64,000 nt of DNA from SABI01 sp963663665 (GTDB lineage: Bacteria > Spirochaetota > Spirochaetia > Sphaerochaetales > Sphaerochaetaceae), in the NCBI GenBank assembly GCA_963663665.2, contig CAXXKP010000001.1, forward strand, positions 1,178,001 to 1,242,000, read 5' to 3'. Of this stretch, positions 9,769-18,437 are shown in pieces. The notes under the pieces are model-generated. The model made no database searches. It was not told where the DNA came from and worked only from the letters and a program-made list of their open reading frames with translations. The translations under genes were made by a program, and so were the position numbers. How positions within the stretch are numbered: the first letter of the stretch is position 1; each line of letters begins with the position of its first letter.

Positions 9769-11697
9769 ATGGTAGATGGATTCATACGAGTAGGGGTTGC
9801 AGTTCCACATATTCAAGTTGCTAACACTATGTATAATTGTGACACCGCAATTGAAATGGTTGAAAGAGCAGTACTCAATGATGTTGCCCTCCTCGTTTTT
9901 CCAGAATTACATATTACAAGTTATACATGTGGTGATTTATTTTATCAGAAGACCCTCCAAGAACAAGCAAAAACAGCTTTATTACATATTGTTGAATATT
10001 CTAAGAATCAAGAAATTCTCATCATCATTGGTGTCCCTTTAGTCCATGAGAGCAAGCTGTACAATTGTGCTGTAGCTATTGAAGATGGCCATATTCTCGC
10101 AGTGGTTCCAAAAACACACCTTCCTAATTATGGGGAATTTTATGAGAAGAGATGGTTCGTGAGTGCTTCAGAGGAGTCTTCAAGTATTATACTTGGGGAA
10201 GATATTGTTCCGTTTACTACAAAATTATTGTTACAATCAAAAAGTCATGAAGATGTTGTTGTTGGAATTGAAATCTGTGAAGACCTTTGGGCTCCACATG
10301 CACCTAGTATCGATTTAGCAAGAAACGGGGCTACGGTAATTGTCAATTTGTCGGCAAGTAATGATCTTGTAGGGAAGAAAGAGTATAGAAGAGCTTTAGT
10401 AAATGGAGCCTCAGGACGATATAGTTGTGCATATCTCTATGCAAATGCTGGACCAGGAGAATCTACTACTGATGTAGTGTTTCTTGGTCACTCTATGATA
10501 AGTGAGAATGGGATAATGCTCTGTGAAACAACGCCCCCATTTGAAGGGCTCTTGTTTACAGAAATTGATGTAGAAAGATTAGTTTCGCAAAGGGTGAAGA
10601 ATACAACCTTTACTTTTCTCGCAAAAAGTGATTATCAGAAGATTGAGTTTTCTACTCCATTAAAGGATGTAGAGTTAACAAGAGAAATACATCCTCATCC
10701 ATTTGTTCCCTCAAATAATGTTGAATTAGAACAGCGTTGTGAAGATATCTTATTAATACAAACAATGGGTCTCGTGAAGCGACTCGAACATACAAAAGTA
10801 AAAAAAATAGTCATAGGACTCTCTGGTGGACTTGATTCAACTCTTGCGCTACTAGTTTCGCATAGGGCTTTTAAACACCTGGGGCTAGATTATAAGGGTA
10901 TCGTTGCTATTACGATGCCTTGTTTTGGTACTACACGAAGGACAAAACAGAATGCTATAGATTTATCTAAAGCATTAGACGTTACCTTAAAAGAGATAGA
11001 TATCACAGCCTCAGTGATGCAGCATTTTTATGATATAGATCACGATAGCTCAACTCATGATGTGACTTTTGAGAATTCTCAAGCGAGAGAAAGAACCCAA
11101 GTCCTTATGGATATGGCAAATAGTGAAGGAGCTCTTGTAATCGGTACGGGAGATTTATCTGAATTAGCTCTTGGCTGGGCTACTTACAATGGCGACCACA
11201 TGTCTATGTATGGAGTAAATACTTCAATTCCAAAGACTCTTGTAAGAATTCTTGTCAATCACGTGGCGTTGACTAGCAAACACGCATTACTCCACACGAC
11301 ACTTCTCGACGTTCTCTCTACTCCTGTGAGCCCTGAACTTCTGCCTTCCATAGATGGAGAGATTTCGCAAAAGACAGAAAATATTGTTGGCCCATATGAA
11401 TTACATGATTTCTTTATCTTTTATGCAATCAGGTGGGATTTTTCTCCTTCCAAGGTGTTCCATCTAGCAAAAAAAGCCTTCAAAGAAACGTATGATGATA
11501 AGACCATTCTAAAGTGGTTGAGGATATTTTATGTAAGGTTTTTCTCACAGCAATTCAAGCGATCTTGTCTTCCTGATGGGCCAAAAGTTGGTTCTGCTTC
11601 ATTCTCCCCACGGGGAGATCTTCGCATGCCGAGTGACGCAAGTTCTTCACTGTGGGTGAAAGAAGTTGATTCTCTGATTTCCGATTTGAAAGATTAA
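9769..11697 (+). CDS. nadE: Glutamine-dependent NAD+ synthetase
   Basis: Makes NAD+ from nicotinate adenine dinucleotide, ATP and glutamine. The 642-residue length is typical of the two-domain enzyme. The N-terminal nitrilase-like glutaminase shows the E-K-C set: Glu in VFPELHITSY (about 45), Lys in VPKTHLPNYGEFYE (about 114) and Cys in GIEICEDLWAP (about 171). The C-terminal synthetase has the PP-loop GLSGGLDSTLAL (about 350) and GTGDLSELALGW. The start follows GAAGGGAGGTTCTCG. It appears to be a single-gene unit; 130 AT-rich bases follow before the first outer-membrane-protein gene. Confidence 0.95.
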   Translation: MVDGFIRVGVAVPHIQVANTMYNCDTAIEMVERAVLNDVALLVFPELHITSYTCGDLFYQKTLQEQAKTALLHIVEYSKNQEILIIIGVPLVHESKLYNCAVAIEDGHILAVVPKTHLPNYGEFYEKRWFVSASEESSSIILGEDIVPFTTKLLLQSKSHEDVVVGIEICEDLWAPHAPSIDLARNGATVIVNLSASNDLVGKKEYRRALVNGASGRYSCAYLYANAGPGESTTDVVFLGHSMISENGIMLCETTPPFEGLLFTEIDVERLVSQRVKNTTFTFLAKSDYQKIEFSTPLKDVELTREIHPHPFVPSNNVELEQRCEDILLIQTMGLVKRLEHTKVKKIVIGLSGGLDSTLALLVSHRAFKHLGLDYKGIVAITMPCFGTTRRTKQNAIDLSKALDVTLKEIDITASVMQHFYDIDHDSSTHDVTFENSQARERTQVLMDMANSEGALVIGTGDLSELALGWATYNGDHMSMYGVNTSIPKTLVRILVNHVALTSKHALLHTTLLDVLSTPVSPELLPSIDGEISQKTENIVGPYELHDFFIFYAIRWDFSPSKVFHLAKKAFKETYDDKTILKWLRIFYVRFFSQQFKRSCLPDGPKVGSASFSPRGDLRMPSDASSSLWVKEVDSLISDLKD

Positions 11698-11828
11698 CAA
11701 AACTAAGCTATTTTCTTATCCATTATATATAAAAAAACCGCTCATTAAAAAAATTATCAATTATTTGTATCCTTTCCCTCTAATTGAATGTTATCCTTAT
11801 GTCAACAATCTGGGGAGAGCTGATAGAA

Positions 11829-12422
11829 ATGAAAGGAAAAAAGACGGTTGCATTGTTTTGTATCATACTATTTGTTAGTAGTGCGTTAAGTGCAAGAAAG
11901 GTTTTTGATATTGGTCTTCAAGTTGTGACACTGTATGATGTGGATAATGGAATTGCTGATTTAGGTTTTTTCCCAGGTATGAGCGAAGGGTCGAATTGGA
12001 TCTTCGGTTTTGGTTTAGAGACAAGGCTTTCAATATTGCATACTTCGCTGCTTGCCTCTTGGGTTAATGGAGCTGATAATTTGATGAATCTTGAATATTC
12101 AGTTTTGCTAGATATCCCAATTGTTAACGATGTGGTATACTTATCATTAGGAGGAGGCCTTTCTACACAAATAGATCTTCCACAAGTGGACGGAGAGACA
12201 ATACGATACAACAACCAATCAGGGGATTTATCATTCGTTGAAATCGTAGAAGATTCGCCGATTCACTTGAAAGCTGGAATTGATTACTTGTTAGGTCCTG
12301 CTACGATTTCTTTATTCTACCTACGTGAGACTAGTGGCAAGATTGGTGATTCGATTGGTGAAATATTCACTTCTAGTGGAGTGAATAAAGGTGGATTAGC
12401 TTTAACGCTATCATTATTTTAA
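11829..12422 (+). CDS. Putative outer-membrane beta-barrel protein 1
   Basis: A 197-residue exported protein of unknown function. The N-terminus has a good signal peptide: basic KGKK, a hydrophobic core ALFCIILFVSSA and a probable cut after ALSA. The mature part is rich in short alternating hydrophobic/glycine strands and ends in a hydrophobic strand with terminal phenylalanine (LALTLSLF), the usual barrel-assembly signal. I chose the ATG at 11829 because GGGGAG lies nine bases upstream. An earlier in-frame ATG at 11784 would add 15 residues that spoil the signal peptide. It is the first of three similar-sized exported proteins in a row. Confidence 0.72.
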   Translation: MKGKKTVALFCIILFVSSALSARKVFDIGLQVVTLYDVDNGIADLGFFPGMSEGSNWIFGFGLETRLSILHTSLLASWVNGADNLMNLEYSVLLDIPIVNDVVYLSLGGGLSTQIDLPQVDGETIRYNNQSGDLSFVEIVEDSPIHLKAGIDYLLGPATISLFYLRETSGKIGDSIGEIFTSSGVNKGGLALTLSLF

Positions 12423-12466
12423 GAAATATAAAAAGATTGATGCTTTTTATTAATAGAAAAAAAATA

Positions 12467-12481
12467 GGAGGAATGTCCTCC
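12467..12481 (+). promoter_or_regulatory. Leader hairpin upstream of outer-membrane protein 2
   Basis: A perfect 6-bp stem GGAGGA / TCCTCC with a 3-base loop, immediately upstream of the real Shine-Dalgarno (AGAGGAG). The left arm is itself Shine-Dalgarno-like but is locked in the stem. A role in mRNA stability or in guiding ribosomes to the second site is inference. Confidence 0.4.
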
Positions 12482-12497
12482 AAAGAGGAGAAAGAAC

Positions 12498-13115
12498 ATG
12501 AAAAAGATACTTATTACCCTTACTGTAATCATGATGTTGGTTCCTGCAGTCGCTTTTGCAGGTATCTTCGATTTGAGTGTTGGAGCAACAGCTCAATACA
12601 AAGTTCCTTTTGATGCCACAGGAGACATTAATTGGGATGAAGAGATGGCAGATATTGCTAATTACACATACGGTGCAGATATTAGAACACGTGTGTTGTT
12701 CGCAGAAGTAGATGTAATGGCGATGTACGAACAAATTGAGACTGACACTGATACCATTGATACTTTCACGGGATTAGTCACAGGCGGTGTATCTCTTGAT
12801 CTATTAGGTCTTGTGAGAGTCGGCTTAGGTCTTGGTCCACGAGTAAGTGTTGAACTTGGTGATGAAGTAGCATTCTACGATGCAGACGGAACCCAGCTTC
12901 TTGCAGACAATTATACTGACGCACTTTTGGAGTCCAATCTCACATGGAGAGCAACAGCTGACCTTAAATTAGGGAAAATTCTTGTTGGCCTTAATTACAC
13001 AGTTGATAGTAATGGATTCACAATCGACAATAGTAACTTCGCAAAACTCCTTCCAGGAGATGATCAATGGAGTAGTGGTAGAGTTGGTGTGAGTGCACTG
13101 TTTACAATTTTCTAA
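12498..13115 (+). CDS. Putative outer-membrane beta-barrel protein 2
   Basis: A 205-residue exported protein of unknown function. It has a clear signal peptide (MKKILITLTVIMMLVPAVAFA, cut after AFA at about residue 21), then strand-like repeats such as VGLGLGPRVSVEL, and ends in a barrel-type terminal strand (RVGVSALFTIF). The start is supported by AGAGGAG seven bases upstream. A tight hairpin, GGAGGA-atg-TCCTCC, sits at 12467-12481 just before the ribosome binding site and may stabilise the mRNA 5' end. It is similar in length and layout to its two neighbours. I see little direct sequence identity, so the trio may be diverged paralogues. Confidence 0.75.
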   Translation: MKKILITLTVIMMLVPAVAFAGIFDLSVGATAQYKVPFDATGDINWDEEMADIANYTYGADIRTRVLFAEVDVMAMYEQIETDTDTIDTFTGLVTGGVSLDLLGLVRVGLGLGPRVSVELGDEVAFYDADGTQLLADNYTDALLESNLTWRATADLKLGKILVGLNYTVDSNGFTIDNSNFAKLLPGDDQWSSGRVGVSALFTIF

Positions 13116-13142
13116 AATACTGAAACATTGTATATATAAAGC

Positions 13143-13169
13143 TACACTCCTTATCTAATAAGGAGTGTA
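13143..13169 (+). terminator. Hairpin between outer-membrane genes 2 and 3
   Basis: An 11-bp perfect stem, TACACTCCTTA / TAAGGAGTGTA, with a 5-base loop, lies 27 bases after the stop of outer-membrane protein 2. No T tract follows on the + strand, so it may be a weak terminator, attenuator or 3' stability element rather than a strong intrinsic terminator. It also buries a GTG at 13165 that might otherwise look like the next start codon. Confidence 0.45.
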
Positions 13170-13191
13170 TACAATTAAAGAGAGCGATACT

Positions 13192-13824
13192 GTGTTACGC
13201 ACAACTATTCATTTCATCATCATTCTCCTCATATTACCTCTTGCATTATTTGCCAAACCCTACTCGCTAGGGCTTGGTGGCGTGCAGGAATTGCAAATTG
13301 AAGTTGGAGATTCACAGCTCCAAACCGTAGATATCGTTGATGTACATAATTGGGCAACCGGAAGTGAAATGCGCTTTCAGATGTTTGATCTTATTACTGT
13401 TGATGGATATGCTCTGATAAAGCAAGGTGACATCATCGATGTTACCGAAGAAGGAAAGCCTGTTTTCGATAATGAAATTTACCAACGTTTCTTTGGAATG
13501 CTCACTTTTGGATTAACAACCAAAGTTGCAGCACTCACAACATTATCACTTGGTGCAGGTACATCGTGGGGAGTTGATTTATATTCTCATAATTCTCCTC
13601 ATTTTTGGATTTCAGATAATGAAAACCTAGTGGGTGTTACCCCTTTTGAAGATTTCATTAAATCACTCTCAATTTCTTATCGAGCCAGACTTGATTTCAA
13701 TTTTTCACGATATTCACTCGGAATATTCTTTGCTGTTCCTAGTATTGCGGGGGAAAATGATACTTTAGCTCCTGACTGGGGAAAAGGAAAAATTGGAGCT
13801 GCCTTCATTACACAGCTCTTTTAA
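13192..13824 (+). CDS. Putative outer-membrane beta-barrel protein 3
   Basis: A 210-residue exported protein of unknown function. I place the start at GTG 13192, which has AAAGAGAG seven bases upstream and gives a clean signal peptide (LRTTIHFIIILLILPLALFA). An earlier GTG at 13165 lies inside an 11-bp hairpin and would add nine polar residues. The mature protein has barrel-like alternating strands (MLTFGLTTKVAALTTLSLGA) and a C-terminal hydrophobic strand ending in phenylalanine (GKIGAAFITQLF). It is the third of a run of exported proteins of about 200 residues that together suggest an outer-membrane protein locus. Confidence 0.68.
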   Translation: MLRTTIHFIIILLILPLALFAKPYSLGLGGVQELQIEVGDSQLQTVDIVDVHNWATGSEMRFQMFDLITVDGYALIKQGDIIDVTEEGKPVFDNEIYQRFFGMLTFGLTTKVAALTTLSLGAGTSWGVDLYSHNSPHFWISDNENLVGVTPFEDFIKSLSISYRARLDFNFSRYSLGIFFAVPSIAGENDTLAPDWGKGKIGAAFITQLF

Positions 13825-13885
13825 AACTTCTCTTTCTAACATTTTAAGATTATGATATCATCACTGTTAATGAGGAGGAATTAGT

Positions 13886-14332
13886 ATGGGTAAACGTACT
13901 ATTCTAGGGTCTTTATTTTCAGCGATTTTTTTAGCCGCAGTATTTTTCTTTATACTATATTTTTTTGTGCCTTCACTCTCTGGATCCTTCTTTAGTGTAA
14001 GTTATCAGGGTACTAGAGATACAAAACATCTAAAAGAAACCGTTGAAACAGTGTTAGAGAGAGCTAGAGTTCCCCAAATAGCTATAGACGAATATATTGC
14101 TAAGTTAGACAACATGGAATTACAAAATGTAATCCAAGAATCAGCATCAAGTGGTAGTGATGTCCTCTACACATACTTGGAAAAGGTAGGAGAGGGAATT
14201 GATTTTGGTGAATTAAAAGCTCAAGAACTCAAAGAGACTTTACAAAAAGGCTTTTTAGAGACGAGCAGATATACTTCTAAGCAAATTGATGCTTTAAAGC
14301 GAATCCTTTCTCGATCTTTGGTAGTTGATTAA
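13886..14332 (+). CDS. Unknown membrane-anchored protein
   Basis: A 148-residue protein I do not recognise. One strong hydrophobic segment (about residues 8-32, LFSAIFLAAVFFFILYFFVP) acts as a signal anchor. The remaining 110 residues are charged, mostly helical, and would face the periplasm. There is no cysteine for lipidation and no evident catalytic motif. The start follows GAGGAGGAATTAGT. Its TAA overlaps the ATG of the following metallo-hydrolase by one base, so it is translated in tandem with that gene and polA. Confidence 0.6.
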   Translation: MGKRTILGSLFSAIFLAAVFFFILYFFVPSLSGSFFSVSYQGTRDTKHLKETVETVLERARVPQIAIDEYIAKLDNMELQNVIQESASSGSDVLYTYLEKVGEGIDFGELKAQELKETLQKGFLETSRYTSKQIDALKRILSRSLVVD

Positions 14333-15093
14333 TGGAAATCACTTTTTTGGGAACAGGAACTAGTCATGGAGTACCCCGTATCGGGTGCTCTTGTAGTGTA
14401 TGTACAAGCAGTAATGAAAAAAATAAAAGATTGAGGTCTTCAATATATATTAAAAGTAATAATACTTCGATTGTGGTAGATACAGGACCTGAGTTTCGTA
14501 TTCAGATGTTACGAGAGCATATTACCAATCTTTCGGCTGTCCTTTATACTCATAATCATGCAGATCATGTAAACGGAATAGATGACCTTAGAGTCTTCAG
14601 TGAGATATCTCCATTAGATGTTTACGGTCCAAAACAGGTTATTGATGACTTATATGCACGATTTTCCTATGCTATAGGAACCAATCCATACAGGGGAGGA
14701 CTTCCTCAACTTATCACCCATCTTATGCCTGCAAAGGGGCTACACATAGGTGATCTTTCAATTACACCAATTCCATTGATCCATGGATGCAGAGAAGTCT
14801 ATGGTTATAGGATTGGTTCTTTTGCATATCTTAGTGATTGTAAAGAGATTCCAACTGAAAGTTTTGAGCTACTTGGGGACCTAGATGTTGTTGTCTTAGA
14901 TGCACTCAGATATAAGAAACATCCAACCCATATGAATCTCGAGGAAGCGATTGCTAGTGCACTCTCGATAGGAGCTAAAAAGACTTATTTTACACATTTA
15001 TCTCATAAGTTCGATCATGATACCCTTCTTCATGATTTGCCTCCGACTATGTATCCATCTTATGATGGGCTCACTATTCAAATACAAAACTGA
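14332..15093 (+). CDS. MBL-fold metallohydrolase, PhnP-like
   Basis: A 253-residue metallo-beta-lactamase-fold hydrolase. It begins with FLGTGTSHGVPRIGC and the cysteine pattern CSCSVC, which binds an extra zinc in PhnP-type phosphodiesterases. The metal motif is THNHADHVNGIDDLR (HxHxDH). Later ligands are the histidine in PLIHG, the aspartate in YLSDCKEIP and the histidine in THLSHKFDHD. PhnP acts on cyclic ribose phosphates in phosphonate breakdown, but many homologues have no link to that pathway and none is visible here. The substrate is therefore open. The gene is tightly packed between the unknown membrane protein and polA (14-base gap). Confidence 0.85.
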   Translation: MEITFLGTGTSHGVPRIGCSCSVCTSSNEKNKRLRSSIYIKSNNTSIVVDTGPEFRIQMLREHITNLSAVLYTHNHADHVNGIDDLRVFSEISPLDVYGPKQVIDDLYARFSYAIGTNPYRGGLPQLITHLMPAKGLHIGDLSITPIPLIHGCREVYGYRIGSFAYLSDCKEIPTESFELLGDLDVVVLDALRYKKHPTHMNLEEAIASALSIGAKKTYFTHLSHKFDHDTLLHDLPPTMYPSYDGLTIQIQN

Positions 15094-15107
15094 AATTGGA
15101 GTAATTC

Positions 15108-17834
15108 ATGGGAAATACAGCAAGAAAGAAATTATATGTAATTGATGCATTTGGCCTTATCTATCGTTCATATTTCGCATTCATTAACCGACCTCTTCGA
15201 GATAATGATGGGAAAAATGTATCAGCGCTATATGGGTTTTATTCGACACTATTAAAGGTCATTAGAGAGTATCCTCATGACTATCTTGTTGTTGCCTTAG
15301 ATAGTATGACTCCAACTTTTCGCCATGATCTGTATAAAGAATACAAAGCAAATAGAGATGCAGCTCCAGAGGATCTCCATGAGCAAGTCCCTCGAATATT
15401 AGAAATATTGGATGCAGCAAATATCCCACATATCCGAGTAGATGGATGGGAGGCAGATGATATCATTGCTAGTGTTTCTAGAAGTGCTACTGAATCAGGG
15501 ATAGACACAGTAATGGTTACAGGAGATAAAGATCTCCTTCAATTAGTGAGTGAACATGTAATCGCACTGCGGCCTCCAAGAAAGAATGAGAAATCTTATC
15601 GCGAGATTGGGTTGCAAGAAGTCTTAGAAGAATTTCAAATCAATAGCAACCAAATTGTAGATTATTTATCTCTCATAGGGGACTCATCAGATAATGTTCC
15701 TGGAGTAAGTGGCATCGGACCAAAAGGTGCTGTGAAACTCCTTAATGAATATGGAACGCTTGAGAATATATATGCACATGTTGAAGAATTATCACCAACG
15801 GTTGCTAAAAAATTGGTTGAATCAAAAGATAAAGCATATCTAAGCAAGACTTTGGTTTCTCTCGACTCTTCAATTCCAACAGGGATAGAATTTGGAACAA
15901 GCCGGTTTACAACTGAAAGTATTGATTTCTCTAAAGCTGTGCCATTCTTTGAAAAGGCAAAGGCTTCTAGTTTGATAGCCTCAATCGGGGAAGCAAGGCC
16001 AACCGAAATAATAGAAGAGAATAAAACTGGAGTTGTAAAGAATATAAAAGGTGAATATAGAGGTATCACAAATATAGAAGAGCTACGAGAAATTCTTAAT
16101 ACGGCAACAGCAAACGGTATTATTGCCTTCGATTTTGAAACAACAGATATTGACGATATGAAAGCTGAACCAGTTGGTTTTAGTTTTACACATGAAAGAA
16201 ATAAGGCCTATTATGTTCCTCTTGTTGCTGGAGGCGAATCCATTGTCGATTCAGAGGAAGCAAAAAAACTCTTAAGAGAAATCTTCGTTGATCAGAAAGT
16301 ACGATTAGTAGGGCAGAATATAAAGTATGATTATAAAGTGCTAAAACGATGGGGTATACAATATGCCGATCTCTATTTTGATACAATGATTGCTGCTTGG
16401 TTAATAGATTCTTCAAGTGGAATCTATAACCTTGATTATCTTGCAGAGAAATACCTAGATGGATACAGAACAATCAAATTTGAGGATGTTGTTGCAAAGG
16501 GAGAAACTTTTGGTGATATCCCTCTCGACAAGGCCGTTACTTATGCAAGTGAAGATGCAGATATCACATGGAGGCTCTATGAAGAGTTTCTCCCTATTCT
16601 TGAGAAAGAGAATCTCATTTCGCTTTTCAACAATGTTGAGATGCCTCTTGTAAAAATACTCAGTCATATGGAATTACATGGAATTTTCCTATCAGTTCCT
16701 AAAATAGATGAATTCAATAAAGAAGTTACAAATAGAATTTTATCAATTGAACAAAAAGTGTATGAGGAAGTTGGACATGAATTTAATATGAATAGTACCA
16801 AACAGCTTCAAGAGGTTTTATTTGAAGAGAGATCACTCCCTACAGGAAAGAAGAATAAAACAGGGTATTCAACAGCAATCGATGTATTAGAGAAACTAGC
16901 ACTTATTGATGTTGTTCCCCGTCTTATTGTTCAAAATAGATCTTTAGTCAAATTAAAGAACACCTACATTGATGTTCTCCCTTTGATGGTGAATTCCCAT
17001 ACGAATCGGATACATACATCCTTTACTCAAACTGGAACCGCTACAGGGCGACTTTCAAGTAGAAATCCTAACTTGCAAAATATCCCTATAAAGAACGACG
17101 ATGGGAGAAGAATCAGAGAAGCTTTTAGTCCAGAAGAAGGATTCATTCTACTATCAGCTGACTATTCACAAATTGAACTTGTTGTCCTTGCTCACCTGAG
17201 CGATGATAAAGCCTTAAAAGAAGCCTTCATTAAAGGAGAAGATATTCATACTCGTACCGCAAGCCTCATTTTTGAAATTCACCCAGACCTTGTAATGCCG
17301 GATCAAAGACGAATTGCAAAGACAATTAATTTTGGAGTTATCTATGGGATGTCTGCCTTTAGGTTATCAAATGAACTTGGTATTTCTCGTTCTGACGCAT
17401 CCACTTTTATAGATAATTATTTCAAACGGTTCCCTAAAGTAAGAGGGTTCATGAATTCTTTATTAGATGAAGCTAAAAAGACAAAAACCGTTCATACAAT
17501 TCTTATGCGAAAAAGGCCCGTTCCACAAATTTCGAGCTCAAATAAAATGGAGCAGTCAGGAGCTGAGAGGATTGTTGTGAACACAGCTATCCAAGGATCA
17601 GCTGCAGATATCATGAAACTTGCTATGATTAAAGTAGATGCTCTTATGACTGAGCATAATGTGAAAAGTAGACTATCGCTTCAGGTGCACGATGAATTGA
17701 TTTTTGAGGTAGCAAAGGATGAGATTGAAATAATGAAGGATATTGTTAAAGAAGGAATGGAGAGTGCTTACGCATTATCTGTACCGCTAAGAGTAAGTAT
17801 TGAAACAGGCTCATGCTGGGGAGAAATGCATTGA
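15108..17834 (+). CDS. polA: DNA polymerase I
   Basis: The repair and Okazaki-fragment polymerase, 908 residues with all three domains. The 5'-3' exonuclease domain starts at LYVIDAFGLIYRS and includes the helix-hairpin-helix VSGIGPKGAVKLL. The 3'-5' proofreading domain looks active: FDFETTD (about residue 341), GQNIKYDYKVL and YASEDADITWRLYEE keep the acidic residues, unlike in many thermophile and Gram-positive enzymes. The polymerase domain shows DYSQIEL (motif A, about 684), RRIAKTINFGVIYG (motif B) and QVHDELIFEV (motif C). The start follows TTGGAG. The coaE reading frame begins before this gene ends. Confidence 0.97.
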   Translation: MGNTARKKLYVIDAFGLIYRSYFAFINRPLRDNDGKNVSALYGFYSTLLKVIREYPHDYLVVALDSMTPTFRHDLYKEYKANRDAAPEDLHEQVPRILEILDAANIPHIRVDGWEADDIIASVSRSATESGIDTVMVTGDKDLLQLVSEHVIALRPPRKNEKSYREIGLQEVLEEFQINSNQIVDYLSLIGDSSDNVPGVSGIGPKGAVKLLNEYGTLENIYAHVEELSPTVAKKLVESKDKAYLSKTLVSLDSSIPTGIEFGTSRFTTESIDFSKAVPFFEKAKASSLIASIGEARPTEIIEENKTGVVKNIKGEYRGITNIEELREILNTATANGIIAFDFETTDIDDMKAEPVGFSFTHERNKAYYVPLVAGGESIVDSEEAKKLLREIFVDQKVRLVGQNIKYDYKVLKRWGIQYADLYFDTMIAAWLIDSSSGIYNLDYLAEKYLDGYRTIKFEDVVAKGETFGDIPLDKAVTYASEDADITWRLYEEFLPILEKENLISLFNNVEMPLVKILSHMELHGIFLSVPKIDEFNKEVTNRILSIEQKVYEEVGHEFNMNSTKQLQEVLFEERSLPTGKKNKTGYSTAIDVLEKLALIDVVPRLIVQNRSLVKLKNTYIDVLPLMVNSHTNRIHTSFTQTGTATGRLSSRNPNLQNIPIKNDDGRRIREAFSPEEGFILLSADYSQIELVVLAHLSDDKALKEAFIKGEDIHTRTASLIFEIHPDLVMPDQRRIAKTINFGVIYGMSAFRLSNELGISRSDASTFIDNYFKRFPKVRGFMNSLLDEAKKTKTVHTILMRKRPVPQISSSNKMEQSGAERIVVNTAIQGSAADIMKLAMIKVDALMTEHNVKSRLSLQVHDELIFEVAKDEIEIMKDIVKEGMESAYALSVPLRVSIETGSCWGEMH

Positions 17835-18424
17835 TTGTTATTGGCGTGTCCGGGAAATATTGTAGTGGCAAAAGTTTCGTCTCTCATTTGATTGCTCAAG
17901 ATAAATATAGGGAAATTGATGTCGATAAATTAGGGCATCTGGCTTTGAGAGAGAGTTATAATGAGCTTGTTAAGGTTTTTTCAGATAAAATCGTAACGCC
18001 AGAGCACGAGATAGATAGAGTTGCATTGAAAGATATTGTGTTTTCTAATCCTGATAGATTATTACAATTGGAGCAAATAGTTCACCCCAAAATGGTTGAT
18101 ATGTGTGAGAAACTTATAAAACAAGAATCACTGAAAGGCTCTAGTGCAATAATAATTAATGCAGCATTATTACATAGAATGCATCTTGATCTATTATGTG
18201 ATATAATCTGTTATGTTGATACAGCACTACTAGTACGGTATAAAAGAGCTAAGGTACGTGATAGTTTAAACTGGAGGCAATTTATTCAGGTGCACAAAGC
18301 ACAAGAAGATATTAATTCAACACTTTTCGATACTGATGGGGATGTATATATTATAAAGAATAATAGTAAGAAACAATTTATACATCGACAAGTTGATGAG
18401 TTTTGCATTACTATAGGAATATAG
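17831..18424 (+). CDS. coaE: Dephospho-CoA kinase
   Basis: Last step of coenzyme A synthesis: phosphorylation of the 3'-hydroxyl of dephospho-CoA using ATP. The P-loop is GVSGKYCSGKS, followed by the typical DVDKLGHLAL (normally D-A-D) and IVHPKMVD. At 197 residues it has the usual length. I prefer the TTG at 17831, which has GGGGAGA six bases upstream and overlaps the polA stop by four bases. An ATG at 17813 is in frame but has no good ribosome site and adds six residues. The C-terminal third is more divergent than in most homologues. Coupling to polA is by overlap. Confidence 0.85.
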   Translation: MIVIGVSGKYCSGKSFVSHLIAQDKYREIDVDKLGHLALRESYNELVKVFSDKIVTPEHEIDRVALKDIVFSNPDRLLQLEQIVHPKMVDMCEKLIKQESLKGSSAIIINAALLHRMHLDLLCDIICYVDTALLVRYKRAKVRDSLNWRQFIQVHKAQEDINSTLFDTDGDVYIIKNNSKKQFIHRQVDEFCITIGI

Positions 18425-18437
18425 GGATCAGAAAAGT

